Source: a bacterium
GTDB lineage: Bacteria > Zixibacteria > MSB-5A5 > GN15 > FEB-12
NCBI GenBank assembly: GCA_016708025.1
Contig: JADJGQ010000001.1
Location: forward strand, 62,001 to 126,000
Length of the DNA: 64,000 nt
Direction of reading: 5' to 3'
The notes under the pieces were generated by a model that ran no database searches, was not told the origin of the DNA, and saw nothing but the letters and a program-made list of their open reading frames with translations. How positions within the stretch are numbered: the first letter of the stretch is position 1; every line of letters starts with the position of its first letter. Both the position numbers and the translations under genes were made by a program. Shown piece by piece: positions 34,603 to 42,972 of this stretch.

Positions 34603-35520
34603 ATGAGTCAATTACGCAAATTGTGGCAAAATAAAGTCACGTTTTGGTTTCTGCATGAAACGGAAGGCGCTCTGAAACGCCTGACGATTCGCGCTGCCTG
34701 GCTGATCTACGTGCCGGCCGCGATGATCGTTCTGCTATTCGCCAGTTCACTTCTGCTCTCCTCCTTCTTTGGTTCCAAGGTGAACGAGGACGAAATGGCC
34801 CGTCTGCGAAACGAAAACCAGCGGCTTACCCAGAAGTATCAGGCGATCAAATCTACGCTCAACGAGGTCAGCACGCGCGTTGACCAGTTGGCGCAGAAAG
34901 AGACCGCCATTCGCGCCCTCTTTAATCTCCCGGAAGTCAGCCCGCAGGAGCGCCAGCTTGGTATCGGTGGTCCCGATGCTATGGATTGGCTCCCGAAGTC
35001 TGAAAGTGAGGAGATCGCGGTCGCGACTGAAGCAGAGGTTGACAAGCTGCTCAAGCAGACTGAGTTCGAGTTCTCTAAATATGGTGAGATCGAAGGGGCG
35101 TTGCTTGGATTACGGGAACGTCTTGACCATACACCGTCGATCTGGCCCGCCAAAGGCTGGTTCTCTCGCGGGTTTGGAATGCACTACGATCCTTTCACCG
35201 GCTATAAGCAGATGCACCGCGGGATCGATATCGCCGCTCAACCTGGAACGCCGATCATTGCCCCGGCCAAGGGGAAAGTGATTTTTGCCGGCTGGGATTC
35301 AGGCGGTCTCGGCAATCTAGTGGTAGTTGAGCATGGTTACGGTTTTGTCACTCGCCATGGCCACATGTCCAAGGTGTTGGTCAAGCGCGGTCAGGAGATC
35401 GCACGGGGTGACCGGATCGGTTTGATGGGGTCGACCGGTTATTCGACTGGTTCGCATCTCCACTATGAGATTTACCGGAACGGTAAAGCGCTCAATCCGA
35501 TGGAGTATATTCTCAATTAA
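34603..35520 (+). CDS. Membrane-anchored M23 (LytM-type) murein endopeptidase
   Basis: The 305-residue protein cleaves or regulates cleavage of cell-wall peptide cross-links. It has a basic cytosolic start, one membrane helix (about 31-54), a coiled coil (about 60-105) and an M23 domain from about 180 to 305. All zinc ligands of an active enzyme are seen: HRGID (H and D), HGH, and HLHYEIYRNG. The topology, with coiled coil and LytM domain in the periplasm, is like that of MepM and EnvC-type divisome factors. It has its own promoter and a strong terminator. Confidence 0.9.
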   Translation: MSQLRKLWQNKVTFWFLHETEGALKRLTIRAAWLIYVPAAMIVLLFASSLLLSSFFGSKVNEDEMARLRNENQRLTQKYQAIKSTLNEVSTRVDQLAQKETAIRALFNLPEVSPQERQLGIGGPDAMDWLPKSESEEIAVATEAEVDKLLKQTEFEFSKYGEIEGALLGLRERLDHTPSIWPAKGWFSRGFGMHYDPFTGYKQMHRGIDIAAQPGTPIIAPAKGKVIFAGWDSGGLGNLVVVEHGYGFVTRHGHMSKVLVKRGQEIARGDRIGLMGSTGYSTGSHLHYEIYRNGKALNPMEYILN

Positions 35521-35546
35521 GCTCTGGACTTGATACAGAATTCATG

Positions 35547-35575
35547 AACACCGCCTTTCAGGCGGTGTTTTTTTT
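35547..35575 (+). terminator. Rho-independent terminator of the M23 peptidase gene
   Basis: Perfect 10-bp arms AACACCGCCT and AGGCGGTGTT around TTC are followed by a run of eight T, 27 bases after the stop. An ATG at 35544 lies within it and is not a real start. Confidence 0.9.
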
Positions 35576-35696
35576 GGCAATCGATGGCACACCTTGGAGG
35601 GAGAGGTGGTCGTTATTAGTCTGGGGAGTGGCATACGCATGGAACCTCCACTTGTTTGAGACTGTTGAACAATCAGGGAGAGGTAAGGCAGGCAAG

Positions 35697-36329
35697 ATGA
35701 GATCAGGGGAAGAGAATCATGCCGGGCGCCGATCGGAAGTGCGGGACAGCGAGGATGAACGCGCGGTCAGGGAACTGATCATCCGCTGCAAGACGGGGGA
35801 TACATTGGCGTTCGCCGAATTGATGCAGCGTTATCGCAAGCAAGTTGCCTCGCTGGCATACCGCATCACCAACGACTACGATGAAGCCGCAGACATCACC
35901 CAGGCAGTCTTCGTGAAAATGGCGGCCAATCTCGGGCGATTCGATGAGAATCGGAAATTCTATACCTGGCTTTATCGGATCACCGTGAATTGCGCGATCG
36001 ATCATCTGCGCAAAACCAAACGCTTCCGCCATGAATCGCTGGAGAGTTATAACGACAAACTCGAATCACTGGCGGAAAACCCGGAAACACTGAGAAATCG
36101 GGAGTTGTTAGTTGAGTACATTCGGCAGGCGACGCTGTCGCTGAATACCAGGCAACGTTCCGCGTTTGTCTTGCGCGACATGGAAGGATGTCGAGTTGAT
36201 GACGTGGCGGTCATGCTCGATGTGCCGGAGGCGACTGTCCGCTGGTATTTGCACCGTGCGCGGACCAAGATCCGCAAGGACCTCTTGCGCAGGTGCCCGC
36301 AACTTCTTATGCTGTTCGGCATTCGCTGA
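35697..36329 (+). CDS. ECF-type RNA polymerase sigma factor
   Basis: The start at ATG 35697 is chosen because the longer frame begins inside the preceding terminator; a purine-rich stretch precedes the ATG. The 210 residues include sigma-70 region 2 (about 28-95: DTLAFAELMQRYRKQVASLAYRITNDYDEAADITQAVFVKMAANL, then FYTWLYRITVNCAIDHLRK) and region 4 (about 140-195: LNTRQRSAFVLRDMEGCRVDDVAVMLDVPEATVRWYLHRARTKIRK). No anti-sigma gene adjoins it. It ends 42 bases before copA, so the two genes may be cotranscribed and the factor might respond to metal or envelope stress; that link is inferred. Confidence 0.88.
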   Translation: MRSGEENHAGRRSEVRDSEDERAVRELIIRCKTGDTLAFAELMQRYRKQVASLAYRITNDYDEAADITQAVFVKMAANLGRFDENRKFYTWLYRITVNCAIDHLRKTKRFRHESLESYNDKLESLAENPETLRNRELLVEYIRQATLSLNTRQRSAFVLRDMEGCRVDDVAVMLDVPEATVRWYLHRARTKIRKDLLRRCPQLLMLFGIR

Positions 36330-36371
36330 AGCTAAGACCCTTATTCCTGAGGCTGTGACGGATCATTCTTT

Positions 36372-38576
36372 ATGGCGAGTATAGAAAAGCTGAGTCTGAA
36401 AATAGAAGGAATGCATTGCGCGAGTTGTGTCGCTTCGATCGAGCGAGGTCTCTCCGATCTGGCCGGAGTCGACAGCTCGCAGGTCAATCTGCTGATGAAT
36501 TCAGCGACCGTTTCCTTTGACCCCGCCCGACTTTCCGAAACGGATATCATTCGGAAGATTCACGAGCTCGGCTTCAAGGCGAGTATTGCCACCCCGGATA
36601 TTCTGACTGCCAATGCTGACGAAACGCGCGATGCCCGCAAGCAGTTTTTGATCGCGCTGGTGATCTCGATCCCGCTCATGGTATTCGGCATGGGACCGAT
36701 GTTGAACGGTCATCAGCCAATCATCTCCATGCTTTGGGATGGTCTCATTCAGGCGGTCACGGCTGGCTTTATCCTCTTGTATACTGGTCACTCCATTCTG
36801 TTTGATGCTGCCCTGCAGACCCGACATTTGCGTGCCAACATGAATTCACTGGTCGGGATAGGCACGGTGGCCGCTTTTGGCTGGAGTCTCTGGGCGCTGT
36901 ATCAGACGTCGGTTGGTCTGCATGAGGCGCTTTATTTCGATTCTGCCGGAATGATCATCGTGCTGATCCTGCTCGGTCGTTATCTCGAGGCTCGCGCCAA
37001 AGGAAGGGCTGGTGAAGCGATTCAAGCGCTCTTGCGCCTTCGTCCAGCCAAGGCGACAGGTTTCATCAACGGCATCGAGATCGAACTTGAGCCGGACATG
37101 ATCCGTCCGGGGATGACCTTGCTGGTGCGACCCGGCGAGCGAATCGCTGCCGATGGTGTCGTGACCGACGGTGCACCGATCGTGGATGAATCGATGCTGA
37201 CCGGAGAATCGATCCCGGTTGAAAAGAAGCTAAGCGATACGGTGATCGGAGGATCGCTTAACGGAAATTCGCCGTTCAAAATGGACGTGACCCGCGCCGG
37301 AGCGGAAAGCTATCTGGCGATGGTGATCCGGATGGTTTCCGAAGCACAATCCGTCAAAGCGCCGGTGCAGAAATTGGCCGACACGGTTGCGGGAGTTTTT
37401 GTCCCGATTGTCCTGGTGCTGGCGACTCTTACCTTGGTGGGTTGGCTGATCCTTGCGCCTGAGGATTCGATGGCGGTCAAAGCCTTCATTGCAGTATTGA
37501 TCATTTCGTGCCCCTGTGCTCTTGGACTGGCGACGCCAACTGCGGTGTTGGCCGGGACCGGTCGAGCCGCACGCGCCGGGATCCTGATACGCGGGGGGGA
37601 TATTCTCGAGCAGATCTCACGTGTCAACGTCATGGCGTTCGACAAGACCGGAACATTGACCGAAGGGCGACTTCAGGTGGTTCATCTGGCTGGGTTCGGC
37701 GGGCTTCCCAATCAACATCTGTTGTCACTGCTTGGCTCGCTGGAATGCCATTCAGAACACCCGATCGGTAAGGCGATTCACCGCTATGTAAAAGATCAGG
37801 AATACATTCCGGTTAAACTTGAGAAGATAGAGTCACGGCCGGGATTCGGGATGACTGCTCGACATGATGAGCAGCTTCTGGCAGTGGGGAATTTGGCGCT
37901 TATGCAGGAGTCGGCCGTCACGCTCGGACTCGCGGGAGCTGCGGCTGAGGCTGAGATGGCGCTAGGACGTACAGTAGTCTATGTCGCTCTGAATGGCCGT
38001 GCGATTGGGGTCATTTCCGTTGCTGATACGGTGCGTGCCGATGCCGCGCCGGTGGTCACCGAACTGAAGCAATCATTAGAGAAGGTGGTCATGCTCTCCG
38101 GAGATAATGCAGTGACTGCCTCGGCCGTCGCGGGCAAATTGGGGATCGAGTTCGTAGCGGAGGTTCGCCCCGAACAGAAGAAGGGGATTCTCGACGGATA
38201 CCGTCGCTCCGGGCAGATCGTTGCGATGGTCGGGGATGGGATTAATGATGCCCCGGCGCTGGCGGCTGCGGATGTCGGTATAGCCGTGGCGGGTGGGACG
38301 GATATAGCTATCGAGGCCGCCGATGTAGTACTACTTCGGCCCGATTTGCATTTGCTGACCCGCATGTTGAAACTTTCTCGGGCTACTCTCGGCGTGATCA
38401 AACAGAATTTGTTTTGGGCATTCTTCTACAACGTCATAGCTATCCCTGTGGCTGCCGGTCTGTTCTACCCATTGACCGGCTGGACGTTGTCGCCAATGAT
38501 CGCTGCTGGAGCGATGTCGTTTTCATCGCTGTTTGTGGTGCTCAATTCGCTCCGCCTCGCGCGGATCAAGCTCTGA
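36372..38576 (+). CDS. copA: Copper-translocating P1B-type ATPase
   Basis: This 734-residue pump exports copper(I) from the cytosol. It begins with one heavy-metal-associated domain holding MHCASC (C16, C19). Eight membrane helices follow, with the ion-binding CPC at C380-P381-C382, the phosphorylated D424 in DKTGTLTEG, the HP motif in SEHPIGKAI and GDGINDAPALAAADVGIA. The C-terminal helices have the YN and MxxSS motifs (FFYNVIAIP, MSFSSLFVVLNSLR), which mark the P1B-1 copper group. One N-terminal metal domain is usual for many bacteria. It follows the ECF sigma gene closely. Confidence 0.95.
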   Translation: MASIEKLSLKIEGMHCASCVASIERGLSDLAGVDSSQVNLLMNSATVSFDPARLSETDIIRKIHELGFKASIATPDILTANADETRDARKQFLIALVISIPLMVFGMGPMLNGHQPIISMLWDGLIQAVTAGFILLYTGHSILFDAALQTRHLRANMNSLVGIGTVAAFGWSLWALYQTSVGLHEALYFDSAGMIIVLILLGRYLEARAKGRAGEAIQALLRLRPAKATGFINGIEIELEPDMIRPGMTLLVRPGERIAADGVVTDGAPIVDESMLTGESIPVEKKLSDTVIGGSLNGNSPFKMDVTRAGAESYLAMVIRMVSEAQSVKAPVQKLADTVAGVFVPIVLVLATLTLVGWLILAPEDSMAVKAFIAVLIISCPCALGLATPTAVLAGTGRAARAGILIRGGDILEQISRVNVMAFDKTGTLTEGRLQVVHLAGFGGLPNQHLLSLLGSLECHSEHPIGKAIHRYVKDQEYIPVKLEKIESRPGFGMTARHDEQLLAVGNLALMQESAVTLGLAGAAAEAEMALGRTVVYVALNGRAIGVISVADTVRADAAPVVTELKQSLEKVVMLSGDNAVTASAVAGKLGIEFVAEVRPEQKKGILDGYRRSGQIVAMVGDGINDAPALAAADVGIAVAGGTDIAIEAADVVLLRPDLHLLTRMLKLSRATLGVIKQNLFWAFFYNVIAIPVAAGLFYPLTGWTLSPMIAAGAMSFSSLFVVLNSLRLARIKL

Positions 38577-38699
38577 TCTGGATCTGTTGTTCAGATTCTG
38601 AACACTCCCCATTTGGGCCGAGTGCTTTTCTTCCTGCCTGCTGTTCGACATAGGTTCTCCTCCGATAACTATATGTAATCAAAAGGGGAATCGATTACC

Positions 38700-39449
38700 G
38701 TGACGCAAATTGACCAGAGGCAGTCGCCCGCCGCCGCGCGCGATCTGGACAGAACAACCGAACAGGAAAACTGGGTCGAGCTGTTCTCCTTGTTTGTTCA
38801 TGACATGGAATCGCCACTGGCCTCAATGAAATATATCCTGAAATTGCTCGATGAACAGAAATTGGATCTGACCAAACCGAGACACCGGCAGTTGGTCAGC
38901 TCCTCCCGAATTGCGGTCGAACGCGCAGAGTCAATTGTTTACGATCTGCTGGCGGTTGCTCGAGGCGGAGAACAGGGGATGAGCGCCCAGAAGGAGCCGT
39001 TCGATCTCAAGTCGACAGTTGAGAATGCGGTCATTCTTGCCACTGCCTCAGCGGCGGAGAACCAGATCACTCTTTTGACGCAGTTTCCTGCAACCGGAGT
39101 CGAAGCGATCGGCGATACCCGGCTACTAGCCCGAGTGCTGGACAACCTGCTGTTCAATGCTGTTCGGCATACGCCTTCGGGCAAGGCTATAACCACTTCC
39201 ATCAGCCATGCGGAAAAGACTGTGACCATTGAGGTACTCGATGGCGGGAGCGGATTTGGCGATGTTGATCCATCCATTCTGTTTGAGAAGTTCGGTCAGG
39301 TTCATTTGCGCGCTCAGGGAAAACACCGGGGCGTGGGACTTGGCCTTTATTTTTGCCAATTAGCGATCCAAGCAATGGGGGGAATCATCCAGGCAACTGA
39401 CCATCCATCCGGTGGAGCTGTCTTCGCGGTGACCCTGCAGAAAGCATAG
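38700..39449 (+). CDS. Cytosolic histidine kinase
   Basis: The GTG at 38700 gives 249 residues with no membrane helices. Residues about 26-90 form a HisKA dimerisation domain with the phospho-acceptor H34 in LFVHDMESPLASM. The HATPase domain spans about 130-249: N box LDNLLFNAVRHTP, G1 box EVLDGGSGFG, then the F and G2 boxes (LFEKFGQVH, RGVGLGLYF). There is no PAS or sensor domain, so input may come from a partner protein. The gene ends 17 bases before cheV, whose receiver domain is a plausible phosphotransfer target. Confidence 0.85.
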   Translation: MTQIDQRQSPAAARDLDRTTEQENWVELFSLFVHDMESPLASMKYILKLLDEQKLDLTKPRHRQLVSSSRIAVERAESIVYDLLAVARGGEQGMSAQKEPFDLKSTVENAVILATASAAENQITLLTQFPATGVEAIGDTRLLARVLDNLLFNAVRHTPSGKAITTSISHAEKTVTIEVLDGGSGFGDVDPSILFEKFGQVHLRAQGKHRGVGLGLYFCQLAIQAMGGIIQATDHPSGGAVFAVTLQKA

Positions 39450-39466
39450 GCGGGAGAAGTAAGATC

Positions 39467-40411
39467 ATGGCATTTGATGCAGAATCATATCTCAAGTCGG
39501 GCTCCAATGAGCTGCGTGTCCTGGAATATCGGACGAACGGCATGTCGTTCGGGATCAATATTCTCAAGGTCAGCAAGATCGTGCAGAAGCTGGTTGATTT
39601 CACGCGAGTTCCTCAGGCTCCGCCTGCCGTGACAGGGGTCTTTAAAGATCGCGATCATCTGGTTCCGGTCCTGGATCTTGCGTATTTCCTCGGGATCAAC
39701 AAGGAACCTTCTGTTCACAAGAATGTGATCGTGACGGAGTTTTTTGGAATGCAGACTGGGTTTGCGATCGACCGCGTTGATTGGATACACCATTTCCGGT
39801 GGGAAGATGTGATCGATGCCAAGACCGCGCTGGCGGGAGTCAAGTACAAGTACGTTATCGGGATCGTCAAACCGACCGAAGATAGAATGGTTCAGCTTCT
39901 CGACTACGAGACTATTCTATTGGATCTCTGTCCCAAGCTGAAGGATATGAGCATCCAGTCCTACCAGGGAGAAGCCAACTTTGCAGGGCGTCGCGTCCTG
40001 ATCGCCGAAGACTCACCGGCTGTCCGCGCGATGCTGGTGAATGAGCTGTCGGAATATGGATTTGAGGTCGTGGAAACGACCGACGGCGAGGAGGCCTGGC
40101 AGGCATTCCAGAAGCAATCTTTCGACCTGGTGGTCTCCGATGTCGAGATGCCGCGCATGGATGGTCTGGCGTTTACGTTGCGGGTCAGACAATCGGAACG
40201 GCCTAATACGCCGGTGATCGTTTATTCGTCGATTGGCGATGTTGGGATGAAAGCGAGAGCGGCGTTCCTCAAAGCCGATGCTCACATCACCAAGCTGAAT
40301 CTGAATCAACTGATGATAACCGCAGACAAGCTGATTCGTGGTGAAAAGGTCGAATTTGACGGCTATACGCCGGAGACGATGCCGAATCTGCTGGAAGCGG
40401 CGACGGTCTAG
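39467..40411 (+). CDS. cheV: Chemotaxis coupling/adaptation protein CheV
   Basis: The 314-residue protein fuses a CheW-like domain (about 10-165: ELRVLEYRTNGMSFGINILKVSKIV, then FAIDRVDWIHHFRWEDV) to a receiver domain (about 180-300). The receiver has the acidic pocket ED, the phospho-acceptor Asp in FDLVVSDVEMPRMDG and the conserved Lys in HITKLN. CheV links chemoreceptors to CheA and adapts signalling when phosphorylated. No other chemotaxis gene is in the window; the preceding kinase gene lies 17 bases upstream and makes a two-gene unit. Confidence 0.9.
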   Translation: MAFDAESYLKSGSNELRVLEYRTNGMSFGINILKVSKIVQKLVDFTRVPQAPPAVTGVFKDRDHLVPVLDLAYFLGINKEPSVHKNVIVTEFFGMQTGFAIDRVDWIHHFRWEDVIDAKTALAGVKYKYVIGIVKPTEDRMVQLLDYETILLDLCPKLKDMSIQSYQGEANFAGRRVLIAEDSPAVRAMLVNELSEYGFEVVETTDGEEAWQAFQKQSFDLVVSDVEMPRMDGLAFTLRVRQSERPNTPVIVYSSIGDVGMKARAAFLKADAHITKLNLNQLMITADKLIRGEKVEFDGYTPETMPNLLEAATV

Positions 40412-40511
40412 CCAGAAGTCAAGTTACCCGATTTCAGCGAGGGGAGGGTTATCGCCCTTCTCCCGCAACTTATAGTTGCCCTTCGCCCTCGCATAGTATA
40501 GCTTTTTCCCT

Positions 40512-41474
40512 ATGTCATTCTCTCCGCGATCCGCATTGGCGCTCTTTCTTTTCATGGCCCTAACGGCCCTTGCTTTGGCGGTCTGGTGGATCATCTTCAT
40601 GGCCCACCTCGTGGATGAAAAGGTGGAGATCGCCCAACAACTTGGAGCATCGCCCGAGATGCTCGAGCAGATCCATCAGCAGGAGATCAGCCGCCAGATC
40701 ATGCTCGGCATGGAAGGGGTATTTCTTATCCTGTTGATCCTGCTGGGTGGGTGGTTGATCTACCGAGCGTTGGTAAAGACGGAAGAACTCAAATTTCACC
40801 AGCAGAATTTCCTGATGGCGGTAACGCATGAACTGAAAACGCCGCTCGCCTCGATCAAATTGTATCTGGACACGATTCAGTCTCCCAAAATAGAGGCATC
40901 GAAGAAGGAGACGATCATCCCCAAGATCCAGCAGGATGTCGCCCGGCTGGAACACCTGGTCCAGAATATACTCGATGCCGGCCGATTTGAACGGAGTGGC
41001 TACCGCCTCAACAAGATCGATGTGAACTTGAGCGATCTGGTCCGCGAGCGAGTGGCGGTAGTTCGCGGACTTCCTTCGTCGGTGGCCAAACAGGTGACAG
41101 ATGAGATTCAGCCGGATATCATGATTGATGGCGACCAGCTTGCGCTGGGGAGGGCCATCGATTCGATCCTTGAGAATAGTCTCAAGTATCATGATGGCTC
41201 CGGGATCCAGATCGATCTGAAATTGAAAGAGATATCGGGACGGATCACGCTGACGATCACCGATCGCGGGATAGGATTCGAGAAGAAAGACAACAAGGCG
41301 ATCTTTGACCGCTTTTACCGCGTCGGCGATGAAATGACGCGGACGCAGGCGGGGACCGGACTGGGACTGTTTCTCTGCCGAGAGATCATCCGCGCCCATG
41401 GCGGGACAGTGACTGCCGAATCAGACGGCCCCGGCAAAGGGGCAACCTTTACGATAAGTCTCAAAAAGAGCTGA
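40512..41474 (+). CDS. Two-component sensor histidine kinase
   Basis: The 320-residue membrane kinase has two helices (about 8-33 and 64-85) around a very short periplasmic loop. The HisKA domain carries H106 in AVTHELKTPLASIKLYLD. The HATPase domain shows ILENSLKYHD, TDRGIGFEKKD, IFDRFYRVG and TGLGLFLCREI. The short loop suggests that it senses the membrane or a partner rather than a soluble ligand. It is one base upstream of the response regulator gene and starts an operon of four genes that includes a small membrane peptide and a lipoprotein. Confidence 0.92.
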   Translation: MSFSPRSALALFLFMALTALALAVWWIIFMAHLVDEKVEIAQQLGASPEMLEQIHQQEISRQIMLGMEGVFLILLILLGGWLIYRALVKTEELKFHQQNFLMAVTHELKTPLASIKLYLDTIQSPKIEASKKETIIPKIQQDVARLEHLVQNILDAGRFERSGYRLNKIDVNLSDLVRERVAVVRGLPSSVAKQVTDEIQPDIMIDGDQLALGRAIDSILENSLKYHDGSGIQIDLKLKEISGRITLTITDRGIGFEKKDNKAIFDRFYRVGDEMTRTQAGTGLGLFLCREIIRAHGGTVTAESDGPGKGATFTISLKKS

Positions 41475-41475
41475 T

Positions 41476-42165
41476 ATGAAAACGATCCTTCTTGTCGAAG
41501 ATGACCAGCACCTTGCCGATGGACTGATCCTCAATCTGGAGGCGGAGGGGTATCAGGTCGTCCATGTTGCTGACGGCAATCACGCGTTCGATACATACCA
41601 GCGCGGCATATTCGATCTGGTGCTACTGGATATCATGTTGCCGGGGGTTGATGGCCTGACCATCTGCAAAAAGATCAGAGCGGCTGGCGCCACGTTGCCG
41701 GTGCTGTTTGTGACTGCCCGCGATCAGTCCGATCAGAAGGTCGAGGGACTGCTCGCCGGGGGAGATGACTATATCACCAAGCCGTTTAATGTGCAGGAGT
41801 TGTTGGCGCGAATTCAGGGGATATTCCGCCGTCAGGCCTGGTTGGCGGCCGAGGATGCTGTCTCGGATGAATATGAGTTTGATGGTCGGAAGATCAACTT
41901 CAAGACGTTTGTGGCAGAAGGGCCGGGGGGGAAGCATCAACTAACCCGCAAAGAGTGCATGGTCATCAAGTATCTGATCGAGCGGGCGAATGAAGTGGTC
42001 AGCCGCGATCAGTTGCTGGATGCTGTTTGGGGGTATCATATCTATCCGACCAATCGGACTGTCGATAATTTCATTCTCAAACTTCGCAAGATATTTGAAA
42101 ATGATCCGAAAGAGCCGAAGTATATTGAGACCATTCGCGCGGTGGGGTATCGGTTCAACCGATAG
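41476..42165 (+). CDS. OmpR-family response regulator
   Basis: A 229-residue protein with a receiver domain (1-118) and a winged-helix DNA-binding domain (about 130-227). The acidic pair is in LLVEDDQ, the phospho-acceptor is D52 in LVLLDIMLPGVDG and the Lys lies in DYITKPFN. The C-terminal domain reads QLTRKECMVIKYLIERANEVVSRDQLLDAVWG and YPTNRTVDNFILKLRKI, which is standard. It is presumably phosphorylated by the kinase encoded one base upstream. It is followed after nine bases by a small membrane-protein gene. Confidence 0.93.
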   Translation: MKTILLVEDDQHLADGLILNLEAEGYQVVHVADGNHAFDTYQRGIFDLVLLDIMLPGVDGLTICKKIRAAGATLPVLFVTARDQSDQKVEGLLAGGDDYITKPFNVQELLARIQGIFRRQAWLAAEDAVSDEYEFDGRKINFKTFVAEGPGGKHQLTRKECMVIKYLIERANEVVSRDQLLDAVWGYHIYPTNRTVDNFILKLRKIFENDPKEPKYIETIRAVGYRFNR

Positions 42166-42174
42166 GATACATCT

Positions 42175-42318
42175 ATGCCGACAATATTCATAGTCCTTGC
42201 GACCATTATGAGCCTGGCGGCGTTTGTCGTTTTTTTTCTCGTCTTTCGACAGATCCGGAAGGAGTGGAAGAAAGAACGGGAGGAGCGTCAAAAGGAAAGC
42301 GGAAGCAATTCCCAATGA
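42175..42318 (+). CDS. 47-residue single-pass membrane protein in a two-component operon
   Basis: ATG 42175 opens a 47-codon frame. Residues 3-25 form a hydrophobic helix (TIFIVLATIMSLAAFVVFFLV) and the rest is a charged cytosolic tail (FRQIRKEWKKEREERQKESG). The TGA overlaps the ATG of the next lipoprotein gene by 4 bp (ATGA), and the start lies 9 bases after the response-regulator stop with GGATA upstream. This tight packing supports a real gene. A role in tuning the kinase is possible, as for other small membrane peptides, but that is inference. Confidence 0.6.
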   Translation: MPTIFIVLATIMSLAAFVVFFLVFRQIRKEWKKEREERQKESGSNSQ

Positions 42319-42899
42319 ACGGTCATCGACGGATCATCACACTTGCCACACTTGCGATCATTTTGGGGTTGGTCTCGTTCGCCTGCGGGCCAAAATTGCG
42401 GGTTTCATCGTTGTCATCTGAGACTCTTGCAATCAGGAACTGGTCGATTGTGCCGGTGGATTCGCTCCCCGATACACTTACTACAAACAATGATCGAGCC
42501 AGAGTAAAGCTGGATCGAGGGACCAGTCTCTTTCACTCAGTATTTGTCGAGCAGGTTCGCGGTGAGCTGTCATCGAGTCATGGTATTCGACACTACGAAA
42601 ATATGCCAACAGGTGGATACATCTCAATTCGATGCATCCTTGCATCGGAGTATGCTGTGCCTCAGCAGGACACGCTTGCTCGCGAGGATGAGTCGTCCGG
42701 TACGAGTGCGTCGCACTTCACTAGTGCATTTACCTACATGGTGCTAGATAAGATTCTCAATGGATCGCCGGTCAAAATCGTCGAAGTGACGATCTACCGT
42801 GACGATGGGTTCATTCTGGGGATGTTTCGTTTGGGGAACGGCAAGGATGAACGAGTAAAGGCATCAGCGGTGGCGAAAAACATAGCCAAAGCTAGCTGA
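42315..42899 (+). CDS. Lipoprotein in the two-component operon
   Basis: The ATG at 42315 is chosen because it overlaps the preceding stop as ATGA and begins a lipoprotein signal: hydrophobic core ITLATLAIILGLV and lipobox SFAC with the Cys near residue 24. The 194 residues after export show mixed alpha/beta character (NWSIVPVDSLPDTL, FHSVFVEQVRGELSS, GYISIRCILASEY, VKIVEVTIYRDDGF). I do not recognise the family. It closes the kinase-regulator-membrane peptide operon and could be part of its sensing branch or its target. Confidence 0.72.
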   Translation: MNGHRRIITLATLAIILGLVSFACGPKLRVSSLSSETLAIRNWSIVPVDSLPDTLTTNNDRARVKLDRGTSLFHSVFVEQVRGELSSSHGIRHYENMPTGGYISIRCILASEYAVPQQDTLAREDESSGTSASHFTSAFTYMVLDKILNGSPVKIVEVTIYRDDGFILGMFRLGNGKDERVKASAVAKNIAKAS

Positions 42900-42917
42900 G
42901 AAAAAGCACTAACTGAA

Positions 42918-42952
42918 AATGGCTTGTCTCGGTTGACCCAAGACAAGCCATT
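42918..42952. terminator. Hairpin between convergent genes, probable terminator
   Basis: Perfect 12-bp arms AATGGCTTGTCT and AGACAAGCCATT flank an 11-base loop between the lipoprotein gene and the convergent dehydratase-like gene. It lacks a strong T-run on either strand. Confidence 0.6.
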
Positions 42953-42972
42953 AATATAGATTACACTCGGGA

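Noticed and set aside
35544..35696. Longer N-terminus of the ECF sigma factor from ATG 35544
   Set aside because: That ATG lies within the left arm of the preceding terminator, and the extra residues do not match any sigma factor.
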